A stretch of 64,000 nucleotides of DNA from Trichobilharzia regenti. Taxonomy: Eukaryota > Platyhelminthes > Trematoda > Strigeidida > Schistosomatidae. Of the stretch, positions 10,865 to 23,709 are shown in pieces (position 1 is the first letter of the stretch; each line of letters starts with the position of its first letter). The stretch covers positions 1-64,000 of the forward strand of contig CALYDD020000411.1 in the NCBI GenBank assembly GCA_944472135.2, in the 5' to 3' direction. Made by a program: the position numbers and the translations under genes. The notes beneath the pieces are model-generated. The model was not told the DNA's origin, did not search any database, and was given only the letters and a program-made list of their open reading frames with translations.

Positions 10865-12606
10865 TAGGATTCATTTCAAAATTTCACTTAATGCGTAAGT
10901 AAAATGTTGACGAAATTTTAATAGAGATTTTAACAAAAAAATGTTATGCGAAACGGTAGAAGTCGGAAGGGTAGATATAATCGAGAACTGATATTTGATA
11001 GAGGTGTGTTAGCTGTATTCAATGAGCATCCCATTTTTTGTCCTCCATGACAATATGCTTCATCAGTCTTTCACTACTCTCCTAGTATGTTTCATTGTGA
11101 ACCGAACTCTTTGACGGATGATCACTGAGAAACTCTCATAGGAAAGAGACATACAGCCTTACATATTCTCGTAGACATTCGTTATCTTCTCAATGACCTT
11201 TCAATTCATTTACATTTGGTTTGTGACTTCCCACTTTTGTTCCCATTGCATTCCAAATAGAATTTAGAGCTTCGTCGGCACATCTCCACTTCACTCTCTT
11301 CTCTGAAACTGTTTTACAAGGTTGATTTTTGCTTGACGTCCATGCTGATCATTCGTTCTGCTTGCCTTATCTTCAATCTGGATCAAGTGAAGGCAGCTGT
11401 TGATGAAAGTCTGAAGCCTGTACGAAATTGTTGTGGTGACGAATGTATCAAGTCCCACTGACTAATAGCACTGACTGTTGAAAATCTGATTCTTGTTCCT
11501 TATGCTGAAGGTAGAAGTCTTCTACACTGGTAACACCTGTGGTCGAGATGATGCTGCCCAGATAAGTGAAAGAGGAGTATTTCATCAATGTTTTCTGTCT
11601 TTAGGCGTTGGCGTTTGTTTTTGTTTGTTAAGTACGCCCATTGTTTCTTTCTCCTTTATGTTCTCTTTAAGTCCTCTCTTCACTGTCTTTCCTGTCAGCT
11701 TGCAGCTTTTTGTTTTAGGTCTTTTATTTTGTGAATGATGCTATGTCATCTGTCAATCATGGTATATTGTTATCACTATTATTACTAGGATCCTCATTGC
11801 CGAACAAATGTCTATAACGAACTGTAGTTATTCCGCTTAATGATATCAGTTCAGTGATAGAATCTGTACGAGCGATGTCGTTTACAGCTAGAGTGATCAG
11901 TCGAACATACTAAAGACCAGTGGAATCGTTAGGTTGATTGATATCAATATGTTGTTGTCTCTAAGATCAAATAACCATTCAGTGTACAACAAGTAGTATT
12001 AGCACACCTCTACCATGAAAACGAGACAAAAAGGGGTCACTGATCACTTTCATCGAAGCAACAAGAACCAAAATTAACAGCATGATATGTGAACATTTAA
12101 TTTCAAGACATTTCTGTTGCTGTGGACAGAATGTAATATACTTTGACTCGCTGAAACTATTACATTCATGTGACGTCAGTGTAATCTGTGTTTATAGGGA
12201 GAAAATAATGAAGATGAAAACTGTGACACTTATTACACAATTATGTCAATTATCGTAATTTCTTAAATCTTCTCCCGTAATTTTGGTACCTAACTACTTT
12301 CTTATACTGAAAGTTGTAATGGTGGCATCATCATACCTCACTGACTGTTGTTCCTATAAACTACAGTCAACATGTCTCACCATTTCTTCGGCAGAAGGAA
12401 ACACATGGAGGCTGTTATTTTGCTTAATTCGATGCCTAGTTTAAGCAGTCTGTAGCTGAAGAGAAGCTTCATAAAAGAAAGCATGTTTATTTCACACTTG
12501 GAATCTTATGTTTGTCACTTTGACGGAATACAGTGGAATATTGAATAGCTGAATCACCCTGTTTTTAGATTGCTTTGAACTATGTACCCACGGTTTCACG
12601 AACTTA
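10865..12606 (-). repeat. Old inverted repeat, right arm
   Basis: Mirror of 3,150-5,410, collinear in reverse complement and lacking the 507 bp solo LTR. It ends abruptly at the 'CCCACGGTTTC' point near 12,590-12,606. Confidence 0.8.
11165..11775 (-). pseudogene. RTE-like retrotransposon relic (mirror copy)
   Basis: Minus-strand counterpart of the relic at 3,985-4,600, with the same motif remnants and many stops. The open plus-strand frame across it (11,493-11,738) is antisense and not considered coding. Confidence 0.55.
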
Positions 12607-13186
12607 ACGCCCTGGGTTCAGTTTCTAGTGAGATGTTTAGTGCATGTCATGAAATAAGAACGAAGTAGCTGTTCATTTCTACTAAGCTGTTAACAGTTAT
12701 CTAAATAAAGTCAGTTGGTGACGACATCCTGCATGAAACCAATCAAATCTCTCTCATCCCAGAATTTGATAACTCACTCATTCATTCATTGGTTGTCAAA
12801 TATTATAGACAAGAATACAATGGTGAAATATAATCACCACATTATATATTCTTCATTGACTGTCACATAAAGACAACTAAGGGGCATTCTGCAACCCGTA
12901 TTGATCACACACACTGTTGTACACAACATTTACAGTAAGTTTAGGCAAAAATACCAATACTTGGGTAGTAAACTTACTTGTAAAAATGGAAGATTTTGGT
13001 TCTTTCAGTCATGTTTGTGACATCCTACACTATCATAATGAAAGAGAATAAGTATCGATGTAGTAATTTTTTTCGATTAGTCAATATATCTCATTGTTAC
13101 TTCTGCTGTGTTTGAGCCTTTTTCTTATGAATCACTATGGGAATATTTCGTTCAAAGCAAGCCATAAAGTTTTATAAATCAGGATT
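12607..13186. other. Unassigned, no gene seen
   Basis: AT-rich, no ORF of note and no repeat family recognised. Confidence 0.45.
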
Positions 13187-13350
13187 TAATGAATTCATCA
13201 AATTTCGGTAGAACTCGTCAGCTTAATACTCTACATACACGGATATATATACTTTTGAAAATACATTGAGAGATATAAGACTGATGAGTAAACAAACTAC
13301 ATTGAATTAGTCATGCAGAAATACAGGCACGAAAGTTTTTCAGGTCATTT
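13187..13350 (-). repeat. Displaced inverted block
   Basis: Reverse complement of 5,975-6,150. Part of it ('TTCTGCATG.CTAATTCAAT') occurs again in plus orientation at about 13,680-13,745, making a local fold-back around 13,350-13,680. Confidence 0.6.
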
Positions 13351-13499
13351 TCAAACAGATAAGGGGAGAGAGAGTATGAGAGATCGAAATTAAGGAAAAT
13401 TGCATGACGCTTCAATTACATCACTTAGATAAACAATTAGTAATTAGAGAATATAACAAGAATTTCAGACAGAGTAATATCAATAGTAATAGTTATAAT

Positions 13500-13640
13500 A
13501 AAATCAATAATAATAGTGTTGAGGTGAGTTCAGGTAATCATACTAACAAAGGATAGTTTTAAATGAATCCTGAATAATAATAATAATAGTGAAAATAGTA
13601 ATAATAAGAAGGAGAATAATAAATAAAATGTATTACCATG
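13500..13640. repeat. AAT-rich simple repeat
   Basis: Interrupted runs of AAT/AATAGT, densest at 13,573-13,625. The antisense ORF rich in Tyr here is a product of the repeat. Confidence 0.7.
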
Positions 13641-14063
13641 GTAGATTCAGAGTCACGACCATCTCCTGGTTTATAACACAGGCCAATTTGAACATGACCT
13701 GAAAAACTTTCGTGCCTGAATTTCTGCATGCCTAATTCAATATATTTATTCCCCTTAATGAATTTGAACAATGCAAGAACTACAGTTTTAGCAGAATAAA
13801 ATGGTACCATCTTTTATTTCGTTGCCTTCTCGTCAGCTGCTTACATGGCAAAGACATTATTAAATATATCTACAACAACAATTTTAACATACTTGCACAG
13901 AGTTCAGTTTAAACAAAAATCAATCGATCAATATACGCATACACTAAAAATATAAACATATATAAATATGCAATATTAACCACTATTCCGAACAATAATA
14001 ATCAAACACAATGGAAACTTTTAGCATTTCACATTCGGAGGAAAGAGAGGTGAAATTATCCAG

Positions 14064-14400
14064 TTACCAGGGCAAAGAAAGGCTGATAACCGCTTCTTTC
14101 TGGACGCATAAATCAGGTTTCATGCGCTTGATGGAAATGGCTTCAGCAAACTTAAGGAGAATTGAGCTATTTTGCTTATTGATAATTTTGAACGACTTTT
14201 CAACGTCCACCTCATGACCCGTGTCGAGAAGATAACTGGTGATGGCACTATTTAAAGCATTTGTTCCCTTTAGACGTAAGCTTTTTGGTACATGTTCAGA
14301 AAATCGTAGATATGCCCTTATTTCTGTCCTTCCAATGTAACTGCTCCCGCAGATACATGTAAATTTGTATACACAGTTTGTATACACACACCCTGGAAAT
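14064..14400 (-). pseudogene. Penelope-like element, GIY-YIG endonuclease remnant
   Basis: The minus frame shows 'VYKFTCICGSSYIGRT', the Cys-x-Cys-plus-YIG signature of the Penelope GIY-YIG domain. It continues through 'FSEHVPKSLR', 'LNSAITSYLLDTGHEVDV' and 'KPDLCVQKE' to a terminal LPW. Only the endonuclease domain remains; the RT is missing because the sequence to the right of about 14,400 is core repeat C. The upstream part of the 142-codon frame (14,400-14,492) reads into the core repeat and should not be taken as Penelope protein. It belongs to the same lineage as the relic at 1,542-2,740 and differs from the intact element at 51,940-55,037. Confidence 0.8.
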
Positions 14401-15758
14401 CCAGATGTATGTGTATATGTGTGAAACTTGGGCGCTGTGGTATTATTATTCCACATTAGTTTGTTCATTATATGTTTCACTGTGTGATACATCTAACAAA
14501 TAAACTAATATGCAATGGCCTTTCTCAACTTCTGGTGCATGATCACAGCAATCAATGAGCATAAATGTGCATGAACTGTTGTAATTGGTGAGTGAGGACA
14601 CTGTAACAAACGTATACTGCATAACGTGATTTACGAATGATGATATTTGAATATTATACTTGGTCGCTTAATTCACTTATATAAGTAGTATAGTGCGTGT
14701 GTGTATGCGAAACAGTCAGATCGGTATATATTTAGTTAAGCAAGTGAAATACAGAATTTTGTGAGTGCATTCTTCTAAGAATGACGTATTTCATGTTGTA
14801 GGCGTATTTTCTTGTAAAGTTTTCTCATTTTTGCAAAATGGCTATTTGTGGTATGGTAGTTGATTTTATTACAGGTAATGACTGCTTATGTCGGTCGATA
14901 ACTGTTGCTACTCGTTCATCCGATTTTTGCAAGTCGCCATGGAATTATGTTCATGGTGGCTCAAAAATAACAAAATAGATAATTCGGTGGTTTTCCATTT
15001 GCCTACAGTGAGGTTGACAACCTCACCTTGTACAAAGCAATCACCATGTATAGACGACTTGCTGTAAACAAGGCGTCAACTAGCTACACTATTGTTACAT
15101 TAAACAAACTTGGTCATCTGGTATCTGCTCTCGTGAAGAGATCACGGGACACGTAGTAACCACTCCATTTATATAATAAGTTCTTCAAGGTAAAGTGTAG
15201 CCAGATTAATCAGCCTTCAGTGTGTCTGATCTCACTCATGATTTTCATTTGTTTGTATCACTGAGTGAATGTCTCTCAATTTTCTCACGTCGTCATTCTG
15301 ATGATTGATAAGCAGAACAAAAATGAGCAGTGTGAGACTGTCTACGACTAACTCATCAGCTCTCATTCTCTCAAACTTTTCAACTATCCAATAGATTTGT
15401 AGTCCATAACAATCAGACTTCAAATGTTTATCATCATCACCAATAATAGAATTCATTCATTGCTTGTCTCGCCGACTGGAACGCTGATCAACGTTGGAAC
15501 ATATCCTTTCCATACGATTCACTGCCTGCACTTCTAACCGGCTCCACTACATCACGCGAGCTTTCGATGCATCTTCACACTATATTTTCCATTTTGTCAT
15601 CATACCAAAACCATGTTTGTGGCTGATCGTTCAGTTTGCATTCGAGGAATGGAACAGTGTGTGGTGTCACTCGATAATCTTCACTGTGTATATCCAGTCA
15701 AGCTTCATTTCTCACTGAATATTCGTCAGTGGGACCATAGGTTGTTGTCTGGCTCTAT
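14401..15758 (+). repeat. Core repeat copy C
   Basis: First core of the tandem array, beginning at 'CTGGAAATCCAGATG' and ending at 'GTCTGGCTCTAT', where the CR1-like element starts. The short ORF at 14,781 is broken by a stop at its seventh codon, but the inner ATG ('CAAAATGGCTATTTG') and the 'ACAG|GTAATG' donor-like site remain. Confidence 0.85.
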
Positions 15759-16452
15759 TAATAATAATAATAATTTGCTTTATTTTAAAATCAGTACAAA
15801 TGATACAGCAAGGAATTTTCAGCATTCAGTACAATATTGCATCTAATTTACTCAAAAACCACCGAAAAATAAAAATGAACATTACATGATAATAATAATA
15901 ATAATGAAACGTTGTTGTAGCAGCTACATAGCAAAATACTCTATGCAATGCGGAGAAAAGTATGCATAAAGTTTAAAATTGTAGAAATGTAACAGCAGAA
16001 GACACGGGTCCGGCAACAGATCGTTTTATTACGAAATCAACACGATATTTATATATATTTCACATACATTATTATAGCTTATGCAAGTAGACAAACACAG
16101 TCTTTTGCCTGGTTGTTTCTCAGGTTTTAAGCAGACAAACGCAGGCTTCTGATTGGTTGTTTCGGGTAACCATCGAAAAGTAGAGCCATCTATCAGCGAT
16201 TCATATCTGCCGACGTTAAGTTTGCTGTGACTGGTCGTTGAATCAGCCTTGTTCATATTTTCTCACGGCCAATATTAGTGACCTAGACATTGACGTAGAT
16301 TATTGTCTACCAACTGGCTAGCAGCCTGCTCTCACCACAGTAATAATAGTAATAACAACTAAAATAAAATTGACAAAGTTATAATTAAACAATAGAAAGT
16401 GTGACACCATATAATACAGGAAGATGAACAATGAAAGGGTCGATTAACTGTG

Positions 16453-18120
16453 CTAATCACATAGTAACTTATGTGTTTCACGTCTAACAGAGTCTTCGTC
16501 ACATAAGGTACGGGCAAAATAGGGTATTGTATAATTTCTGTACTTAGTGGTACGAGCATATAACTTTTTATATTGACTTCTCGTCCTACCTGATGAGATA
16601 CAAGAGGATAGTTGTGAATAAAGGGGGTGCAGAGGGTCTGACAGTATAGCCTTTGCCCATTTTGTACAGGAATTTATATGCCTCTCGACTATAGTATTGG
16701 CAAGCTCATGCAGTGGTATAACACAAGCCCTACTCACAGCATTTAATACTCTTCGTTATATGATAGAATCTTTTTTGAGAAGCCCAGGAAAGATTAATGG
16801 AGAGCAATAGAGTACAATGGGTAAAACACAGGAGTTTGAAAATTGCAAAACTAAAGGTTGGTTGATACCTGATTGTCTTAACTTTTTAATGTAGAAGGTA
16901 GACGAAACATTTTCTTAGAGATAGGTAAGATGTGGGATGACCATGAAAGGTCAGAGGAAAGAACTAATCCAAGGTATTTAATGCTTGACTTGGTTTCAGT
17001 TTCCGTGCCATCTATGCTACAGGCATCATGCGAACTAACTAGTTTGTTTAAGTCACGTTGGTGCTTGAACGTTAAGTCTGACATTTGCCTGACATTTGGA
17101 AGGATTTAACATAAGACCATTTGACTTAGACCACTTGTTGACGTCCAGCAGAAAACTATTTAGTTGGGAGCAGTCAGACTCGGAAGTGATAGGCAGTGAT
17201 ATAGTCAGATCATCTGCATATTTGACAAAGTTAGTTTCGTTTGAATGAGGCAGCTCGTGTAGGAAGAAAGAAAAAAGAAAAGAGAGAGGACGACACCTTG
17301 AGGAACACCGGATTTTGTAAGCGAAGTAGAAGAAGATTTGCCATTATATACAGTATACTGCATTCTATCGGAAAAATAGGAATGCAACCAACTCTTAGCC
17401 CAGGATCCTGTTTGCGTCAACGATGCTTATTTTATAAAAGGCCCTTAGGTACAGAGTCGAAAGCAGATGTGTAGTCTAAGAAAACACTGCGAACATTTTT
17501 GTCACCTTTGTCTAAACAAGACACAACATTATGATATAGAACAACCGCAGCATCCAAGGTACTTCTACCATGTTTGTATGCAAATTGTTTAGGATCATTA
17601 AAAGGTTTCAATGAAGGTTCCAGACGAAGTGAAAGTAATTTTTCCATCAATTTTAAAAAAGGAGAAGTAATTGCAATAGGCCTAAATTTAATATCAGTAC
17701 CAGAAGACGGTTTTAGTATGGGGATAATTTTAATGTTTTTTCATGCAAAAGGTAGAATGTTGCCGGAAAAAGAAGCATTAAAATGTTAGTAAGAGGGTAG
17801 CACAAAATATCAGCACAATTCCTGAGGACAATGGCAGTTATGCCGTCAGGACCAAGGCTTTGAGAAGACTCAAGAGACCGGAGACATTTAAGCACATCAA
17901 GGGTGTTGCAACCACTAAAATTATTGTCAATATGATTTGTATCACTAGGAAGGATATCAACTGAAGAGCGTTTGAAAGACCTATTAAGAGTGTCGACGTT
18001 AAGAGATGGGACAGAAGTACATCGCTTACCGTTAGTAATTTCTTTGAAAAGTTTCCACAAATTAGAAGGGGTTATACATGACGAAAATCTTTGATTGTAT
18101 AAAACATTTAGTCTTTTCAT
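16453..18120 (-). pseudogene. CR1-like reverse transcriptase (copy 1)
   Basis: Broken into five frames on the minus strand. They show 'SLGPDGITA' (about 17,830-17,860), 'QFAYKHGRSTLDA', 'VFLDYTSAFDSVP' (catalytic first Asp present, about 17,440-17,480), 'SGVPQGVVLS' (about 17,285-17,320), and the catalytic Y-A-D-D box near 17,211-17,222. C-terminal segments run to 16,453. Two frameshifts and several stops separate these blocks. The YADD box is preserved here but mutated in copy 2. Confidence 0.8.
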
Positions 18121-18324
18121 TTCGAGTTTTATCAGAGTATTTGACTTTTTTACACCAGCCTTATCATTAGTTTTGAACAGCAGTTCTTTATTTCTACGTA
18201 GCTTATTGAGATATGGCGAAGATAAGCGATCAAATCGAATGAATAATGTTTCTTTAGGACAACATATTTCGAAACAGAATTTAAGATAATCGGTAGTGTT
18301 TGTGATTGTGTCATATAATGTTTG

Positions 18325-19041
18325 TTATGTAAATAAGTCCCAGTTAGTGTCTTTCAACATGTATCTGAGCTTGTCTAGGTTGTCTTGTGAGTAGCATCTC
18401 CGTTGAACTTTACTGTGGAGGTGAGAGAGGACACCTTTGTGTGATTTGGTATAGATTTTAGGCAGTACACATATGATGCAGTAGTGAGAGTTAAGTAAAG
18501 GAGCACGTTTGCGAGCTTCATATATACCAACATCATTGGTAATTACTAGATCCAGTGTTGTACCAAGACGGGTAGCAAAGTTAACAATATTGTCATGACC
18601 AAGTGATATAAGGAAGGAGTGATCGCATGAATTAAAACCACCAGTTACTATTGATAAAGAGTTCTCGAAGCAGGCTGCAGCAAAAGCGGTGAATTCATCA
18701 GCCAACATAGATAAATCCAATATGGTACAGCCAGGAGAGACATAAACATTAGAAATATAAATGAATTTGTATTTTAACAGGTGTTTCGGGCGACATCTCA
18801 CAGTGATGCAATCAGTGTAGTCATTGGAGAATTTGAAACAAACTTTGTCAGAAATGGACTATTTTGAGTGAATAAAAGTTGCAACACCTCCGCCACATTT
18901 TTTCTTGGAACAAATACGCTTTTGTCGGAACAGATTAAAATCATTTAGAGACACTTTATTGTCATCATATGAGACATGGAGCCAGGTTTCTTGTAGAGAG
19001 ACAGCACCAGCATTGTGGTAAATTCCGGAGGACAACAGGGT
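18325..19041 (-). pseudogene. CR1-like AP endonuclease domain, truncated (copy 1)
   Basis: The frame contains 'SLQETWL' near 18,990-19,010 and 'CGGGVATFIHS' near 18,865-18,895. After an in-frame stop it resumes with 'YISNVYVSPG', then 'GGFNSCDHSF' (the usual GDFN box with D changed to G), 'LDLVITND' and 'NSHYCII' (S-D-H position altered). The N-terminal catalytic Asn box is missing through truncation. Nuclease activity is therefore not expected. Confidence 0.75.
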
Positions 19042-20414
19042 CTGGAAATCCAGATGTATGTGTATATGTATGAAACTTGGGCGCTGTGGTATTATTAATT
19101 CCACATTAGTTTGTTCATTATATGTTTCACTGTGTGATACATCTAACAAATAAAATAATATGCAATGGCCTTTCCTAACTGCTGGTGCATGATCACAGCA
19201 ATCAATGAGCATAAATGTGCATGAACTGTTGTAATTGGTGAGCGAGGACACCGTAACAAACGTATACTGCATAACGTGATTTACGAATGATGATATTTGA
19301 ATAATATGCTTGGTCACCTAGTTCACTTATGTAAGTAGTATAGTGCGTGTGTGTATGCGAAACAGTCAGATCGATATATATTTAACGGAAAAGGTGAAAT
19401 ACAATATTTTGTGACAGCATTCTTCTAAAAATGACGAATTTCATGTTGTTGTTGTATTTCCTCGCAATTTTTTCTCATTTTTGCAAAATGGCTATTTGTG
19501 GTATGGTAGTTGATTTTATTACAGGTAATGACTGCTTATGTCGGTCGAATACCTGCTGCTACTCACTCTTCCAATTTTTGCAAGTCGCCATGGAATTATG
19601 TTCATGGTGGCTCAAAAATAACAAAATAGATAATTCGGTGGTTTTCCACTTGCCTACAGTGAGGTTGACAACCTCACCTTGTACAAAGCAATCACCATGT
19701 ATAGACGACTTGCACTAAACAAAACGTCAGCTAACCACACTATTGTGACATTAAATAAACTTGGTCATCTGGTATCTGCTCTCGTGAAGAGATCACGGGG
19801 AGGGCAGTAACCATCAGATTTGTCATAATAAGTTCTCACAAGGTAAAGTGTATCCATATTAATCAGACTGCAGTGTGTCTGATCTCACTCACGATTTTCA
19901 TTTGTTTGTATCACTGGGTGAATGACTCTCAATTTTCTCACGTCGTCACTCTGATGATTGATAAGCAGAACAAAAATGAGCAGTGTAAGACTGTCTACGA
20001 CTAACTCGTCAGCTCTCACTCCCTCTCTGTCTGTCTCCTCTATCCAATAGATTTGTAGTCCATATCAATCAGACTTGAAATGTTTATCATCATCACCATT
20101 AATAGAATTCATTCATTGCTTGTCTCCTCGACTGGAACATTGATCAACGTTGGAACATATCCTTTCCATACGATTCACTGCCTGCACTTCTATCCGGCTC
20201 CACTACTTTACGCGAGCTTTCGATTCATCTTCACATTATATTTTCCATTTTGACATCATACCAAACCCATGTTTGTTGCTGATCGTTCAGGTTGCATTCG
20301 AGGAGTGGAACAGTGTGTGGTGTCACTTGATAATCTTCAATGTGTATATCCAGTCAAGCTTCATTTCTTACTGAATATTCGTTAGTGGGACCATAGGTTG
20401 TTGTCTGGCTCTAT
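19042..20414 (+). repeat. Core repeat copy D
   Basis: Second core of the array, offset about 4.65 kb from copy C. The short ORF from 19,431 is open for 95 codons. It starts with a hydrophobic, signal-like N-terminus and passes through the donor-like 'ATTACAG|GTAATG' at about 19,520. Confidence 0.85.
19273..19430. promoter_or_regulatory. Possible divergent promoter region of the core repeat
   Basis: This lies between a minus-strand ATG at 19,272 and the plus-strand ATG at 19,431. It holds a GT-rich patch ('GTGCGTGTGTGTATGCG') and a TATA-like 'GATATATATTT' about 50 bases before the plus ATG. The same arrangement recurs in all eight core copies. Promoter function is inferred only from layout. 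Confidence 0.25.
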
Positions 20415-23400
20415 TAATAATAATAATAATTTGCTTTATTCCAAAATCAGTACAAATGATACAGCAAGGAATTTTCAGCGTTCAGTACAATATTGCATCT
20501 AATTTACTCAAAAACGACCAAAAAATAAAAATGAACATTACATGATAATAATAATAATAATGAAACGTTGTTATAGCAGCTACATAGCAAAATACTCTAT
20601 GCAATGCGGTGAAAAATATGCATAAAGTTTAAAATTGTATTAATGTAACAGCAGAAGACACGGGTCCGGCAACCGATCGTTTTATTACGGAAATCAACAC
20701 GTATATATATATATATATATATTTCACATACATTATTATAGCTTATTCAAGTAGACAAACGCAGTCTTTTGCCTGGTTGTTTCTCAGATTTTAAGCAGAC
20801 AAACGCAGGCTTCTGAGTAGTTGTTTCGGGTAACCATGGAAAAGTAGAGCCATCTATCAGCGAATCATATCTGCTGAAGTTAATTTTGCTGTGAAGGGTT
20901 GTTGAATAAGCCTTGTTCATATTTTCTCACGGCCAATATTAGTGACCTAGACATTGACGTAGATTATTGTCTACCAACTGGCTAGCAGCCTGCTCTCACC
21001 ACAGTAATAATAGTAATAACAACTAAGTTATAATTGAACAAAGTTACAATTAAACAATAGAAAGTGTGACACCATATAATACAGAAAGATGAACAATGAA
21101 AGGGTCGATTAACTGTGCTAATTACATAGTAACTTATGTGTTTCATGTCTAACAGAGTCTTCGTCACATAAGGTACGGGCGAAATAGGGTATTGTATAAT
21201 TTCTGTACTTAGTGATACGAGCATATAACTTTTTATATTGACTTCTCGTCCTACCTGATGAGATACAAGAGGATAGTTGTGAATAAAGGGGGTGCAGAGG
21301 GTCTGACAGTATAGCCTTTGCCCATTTTGTACAGGAATTTATATGCCTCTCGACTATAGTATTGGCAAGCTCATGCAGTGGCAGAACACAAGCTCTACTC
21401 ACAGCATTTAATACTCTTCGTTATATGATATAATCTTTTTTGAGAAGCCCAGGAAAGATTAATGGAGAGCAATAGAGTACAATGGGTAAAATACAGGAGT
21501 TTAAAAATTGCAAAACTGAAGGTTGGTTGATACCTGATTGTCTTAACTTTTTAATGCAGAAGGTAGGACGAAACATTTTCTTAGAGATAGATAAGATGTG
21601 GGATGACTATGAAAGGTCAGAGGAAAGAACTAATCCAAGGTATTTAATGCTTGACTTGGTTTCAATTTCCGTGCCATCTATGCTACAGGCATCATGCGAA
21701 CTAACTAGTTTGTGTAAGTCACGTCGGTGCTTGAACGTTAATTCTGACATTTGCCTGACATTTGGAAGGATTTAACATAAGACCATTTGACTCAGACCAC
21801 TTGTTGACGTTCAGCAGAAAACTATTAAGTTGGGAGCAGTCAGACTCGGAAGTGATAGGCAGTGATATAGTCAGATTATCTGCATATTTGACAAAGCTAG
21901 TTTCGTTTAAATGAGGCAGCTCGTGTAGGAAGAAAGAAAAAAGAAAAGGAGAGAGGACGACATCTTGAGGAACACCGGATTTTGTAAGCGAGGTAGAAGA
22001 AGATTTGCCATTATATACAGTATACTGCATTCTATCAGAAAAATAGGAATGCAACCAACTCTTAGCCCAGGATCCAGTTTGCGTCAACGATGCTTATTTT
22101 ATAAAAGGCCCTTAGGTACAGAGTCGAAAGCAGATGTGTAGTCTAAGAAAACACTACGAACATTTTTGTCACCTTTGTCTAAACAAGACACAACATTATG
22201 ATATAGAACAACCGCAACATCCAAGGTACTTCTACCATGTTTGTATGCAAATTGTTTAGGATCATTAAAAGGTTTCAATGAAGGTTCCAGACGAAGTAAA
22301 AGTAATTTTTCCATCAATTTTAAAAAAGGAGAAGTAATTGCAATAGGCCTAAATTTAATATCAGTACCAGAAGACGGTTTTGGTATGGGGATAATTTTAA
22401 TGTTTTTCCATGCAAAAGGTAGAACGTTGCCGGAAAAAGAAGCATTAAAATGTTAGTAAGAGGGTAACACAAAATATCAGCACAATTCCTGAGGACAGTG
22501 GCAGTTATGCCATCAGGACCAAGGCTTTGAGAAGGCTGAAGAGACCGGAGACATTTAAGCACATCAAGGGTGTTGAAACCACTAAAATTATTGTCAATAT
22601 GATTTGTATCACTAGGAAGGATATCAACTGAAGAGCGTTTGAAAGACCTATTAAGAGTGTCGACGTTAAGAGATGGGACAGAAGTACATCGCTTACCGTT
22701 AGTAATTTCTTTGAAAAGTTTCCACAAATTAGAAGGGGTTTATACATGACGAAAATCTTTGATTATATAAAACATTTAGTCTTTTCATTTCGAGTTTTAT
22801 CAGAGTATTTAACTTTTTTACACCAGCCTTATCATTAGTTTTGAACAACAGTTCTTTATTTCTACGTAGCTTATTGAGATATGGCGAAGATAAGCGATCA
22901 AATCGAATGAATAATGTTTCTTTAGGACAACATATTTCGAAACAGAATTTAAGATAATCGGTAGTGTTTGTGATTGTGTCATATAATGTTTGTTATGTAA
23001 ATAAGTCCCAGTTAGTGTCTTTCAACATGTATCTGAGCTTGTCTAGGTTGTCTTGTGAGTAGCATCTCCGTTGAACTTTACTGTGGAGGTGAGAGAGGAC
23101 ACCTTTGTGTGATTTGGAATAGATTTTAGGCAGTACACATATGATGCAGTAGTCAGAGTTAAGTAAAGGAGCACGTTTGCGAGCTTCATATATACCAACA
23201 TCATTGGTAAATACTAGATCCAGTGTTTTACCAAGACGGGTAGCAAAGTTAACAATATTGTCATGACCAAGTGATATAAGGAAGGAGTGATCGCATGAAT
23301 TAAAACCACCAGTTACTATTGATAAAGAGTTCTCGAAGCAAGCTGCAGCAAAAGCGGTGAATTCATCAGCGAACATAGATAAATCCAATATGGTACAGCC

Positions 23401-23709
23401 AGGAGAGACATAAACATTAGAAATATAAATGAATTTGTATTTTGACAGGTGTTTCGGGCGACATCTCACAGTGATGCAATCAGTGTAGTCATTGGAGAAT
23501 TTGAAACAAACTTTGTCAGAAATGGACTATTTTGAGTGAATAAAAGTTGCAACACCTCCGCCACATTTTTTCTTGGAACAAATACGCTTTTGTCGGAACA
23601 GATTAAAATCATTTAGAGACACTTTATTGTCATCATATGAGACATGGAGCCAGGTTTCTTGTAGAGTGACAACACCAGCATTGTGGTAAATTCCGGAGGA
23701 CAACAGGGA
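20415..23709 (-). mobile_element. CR1-like non-LTR retrotransposon, 5'-truncated, copy 2
   Basis: Same element, same truncation point and same target junction as copy 1, so the two arose by segmental tandem duplication and not by two insertions. It shares the stop codons after the endonuclease halves. It differs by point changes, by a TA expansion at about 20,700-20,722 and by loss of the frameshift that interrupts the 17,205-17,420 frame in copy 1. Confidence 0.85.
21118..23469 (-). pseudogene. CR1-like endonuclease remainder and reverse transcriptase (copy 2)
   Basis: Endonuclease remainder at 22,993-23,469, where the 'GGFN' box is again altered but 'NSDYCII' is closer to the family form than in copy 1. 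RT blocks follow at 22,320-22,727, 22,099-22,317 and 21,719-22,087. The catalytic box in the last block reads Y-A-D-N, losing the second Asp, so this RT would be dead even without the frameshifts. 'SGVPQDVVLS' likewise departs from the G of the conserved SGVPQG motif. Confidence 0.8.

Larger units (their letters stand above)
15759..19041 (-). mobile_element. CR1-like non-LTR retrotransposon, 5'-truncated, copy 1
   Basis: Minus-strand element with an AP-type endonuclease followed by a reverse transcriptase, ending in an (ATT)n tail at 15,759-15,775. The uninterrupted target ('GGCTCTATTTCATG') is visible in core G at about 32,595-32,610. The 5' end is truncated inside the endonuclease at about 19,041, where it abuts core D. 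It is a pseudogene: in-frame stops follow codons near 18,860 and 18,325, and frameshifts occur near 17,700 and 17,425. Order and motif style fit the CR1/Jockey group (schistosome SR1 or Perere types); the exact family is not assigned. Confidence 0.85.

Noticed and set aside
13286..13330. Hammerhead motif from CTGATGAG
   Set aside because: The downstream GAAA is present, but no stem II can form between them.
13559..13810. Tyr-rich minus-strand ORF
   Set aside because: Produced by the AAT-type simple repeat; no protein family resemblance.
17241..17474. Plus-strand ORFs across the CR1-like elements
   Set aside because: They are antisense to the reverse transcriptase frames and have low-complexity Lys/Arg/Glu composition.
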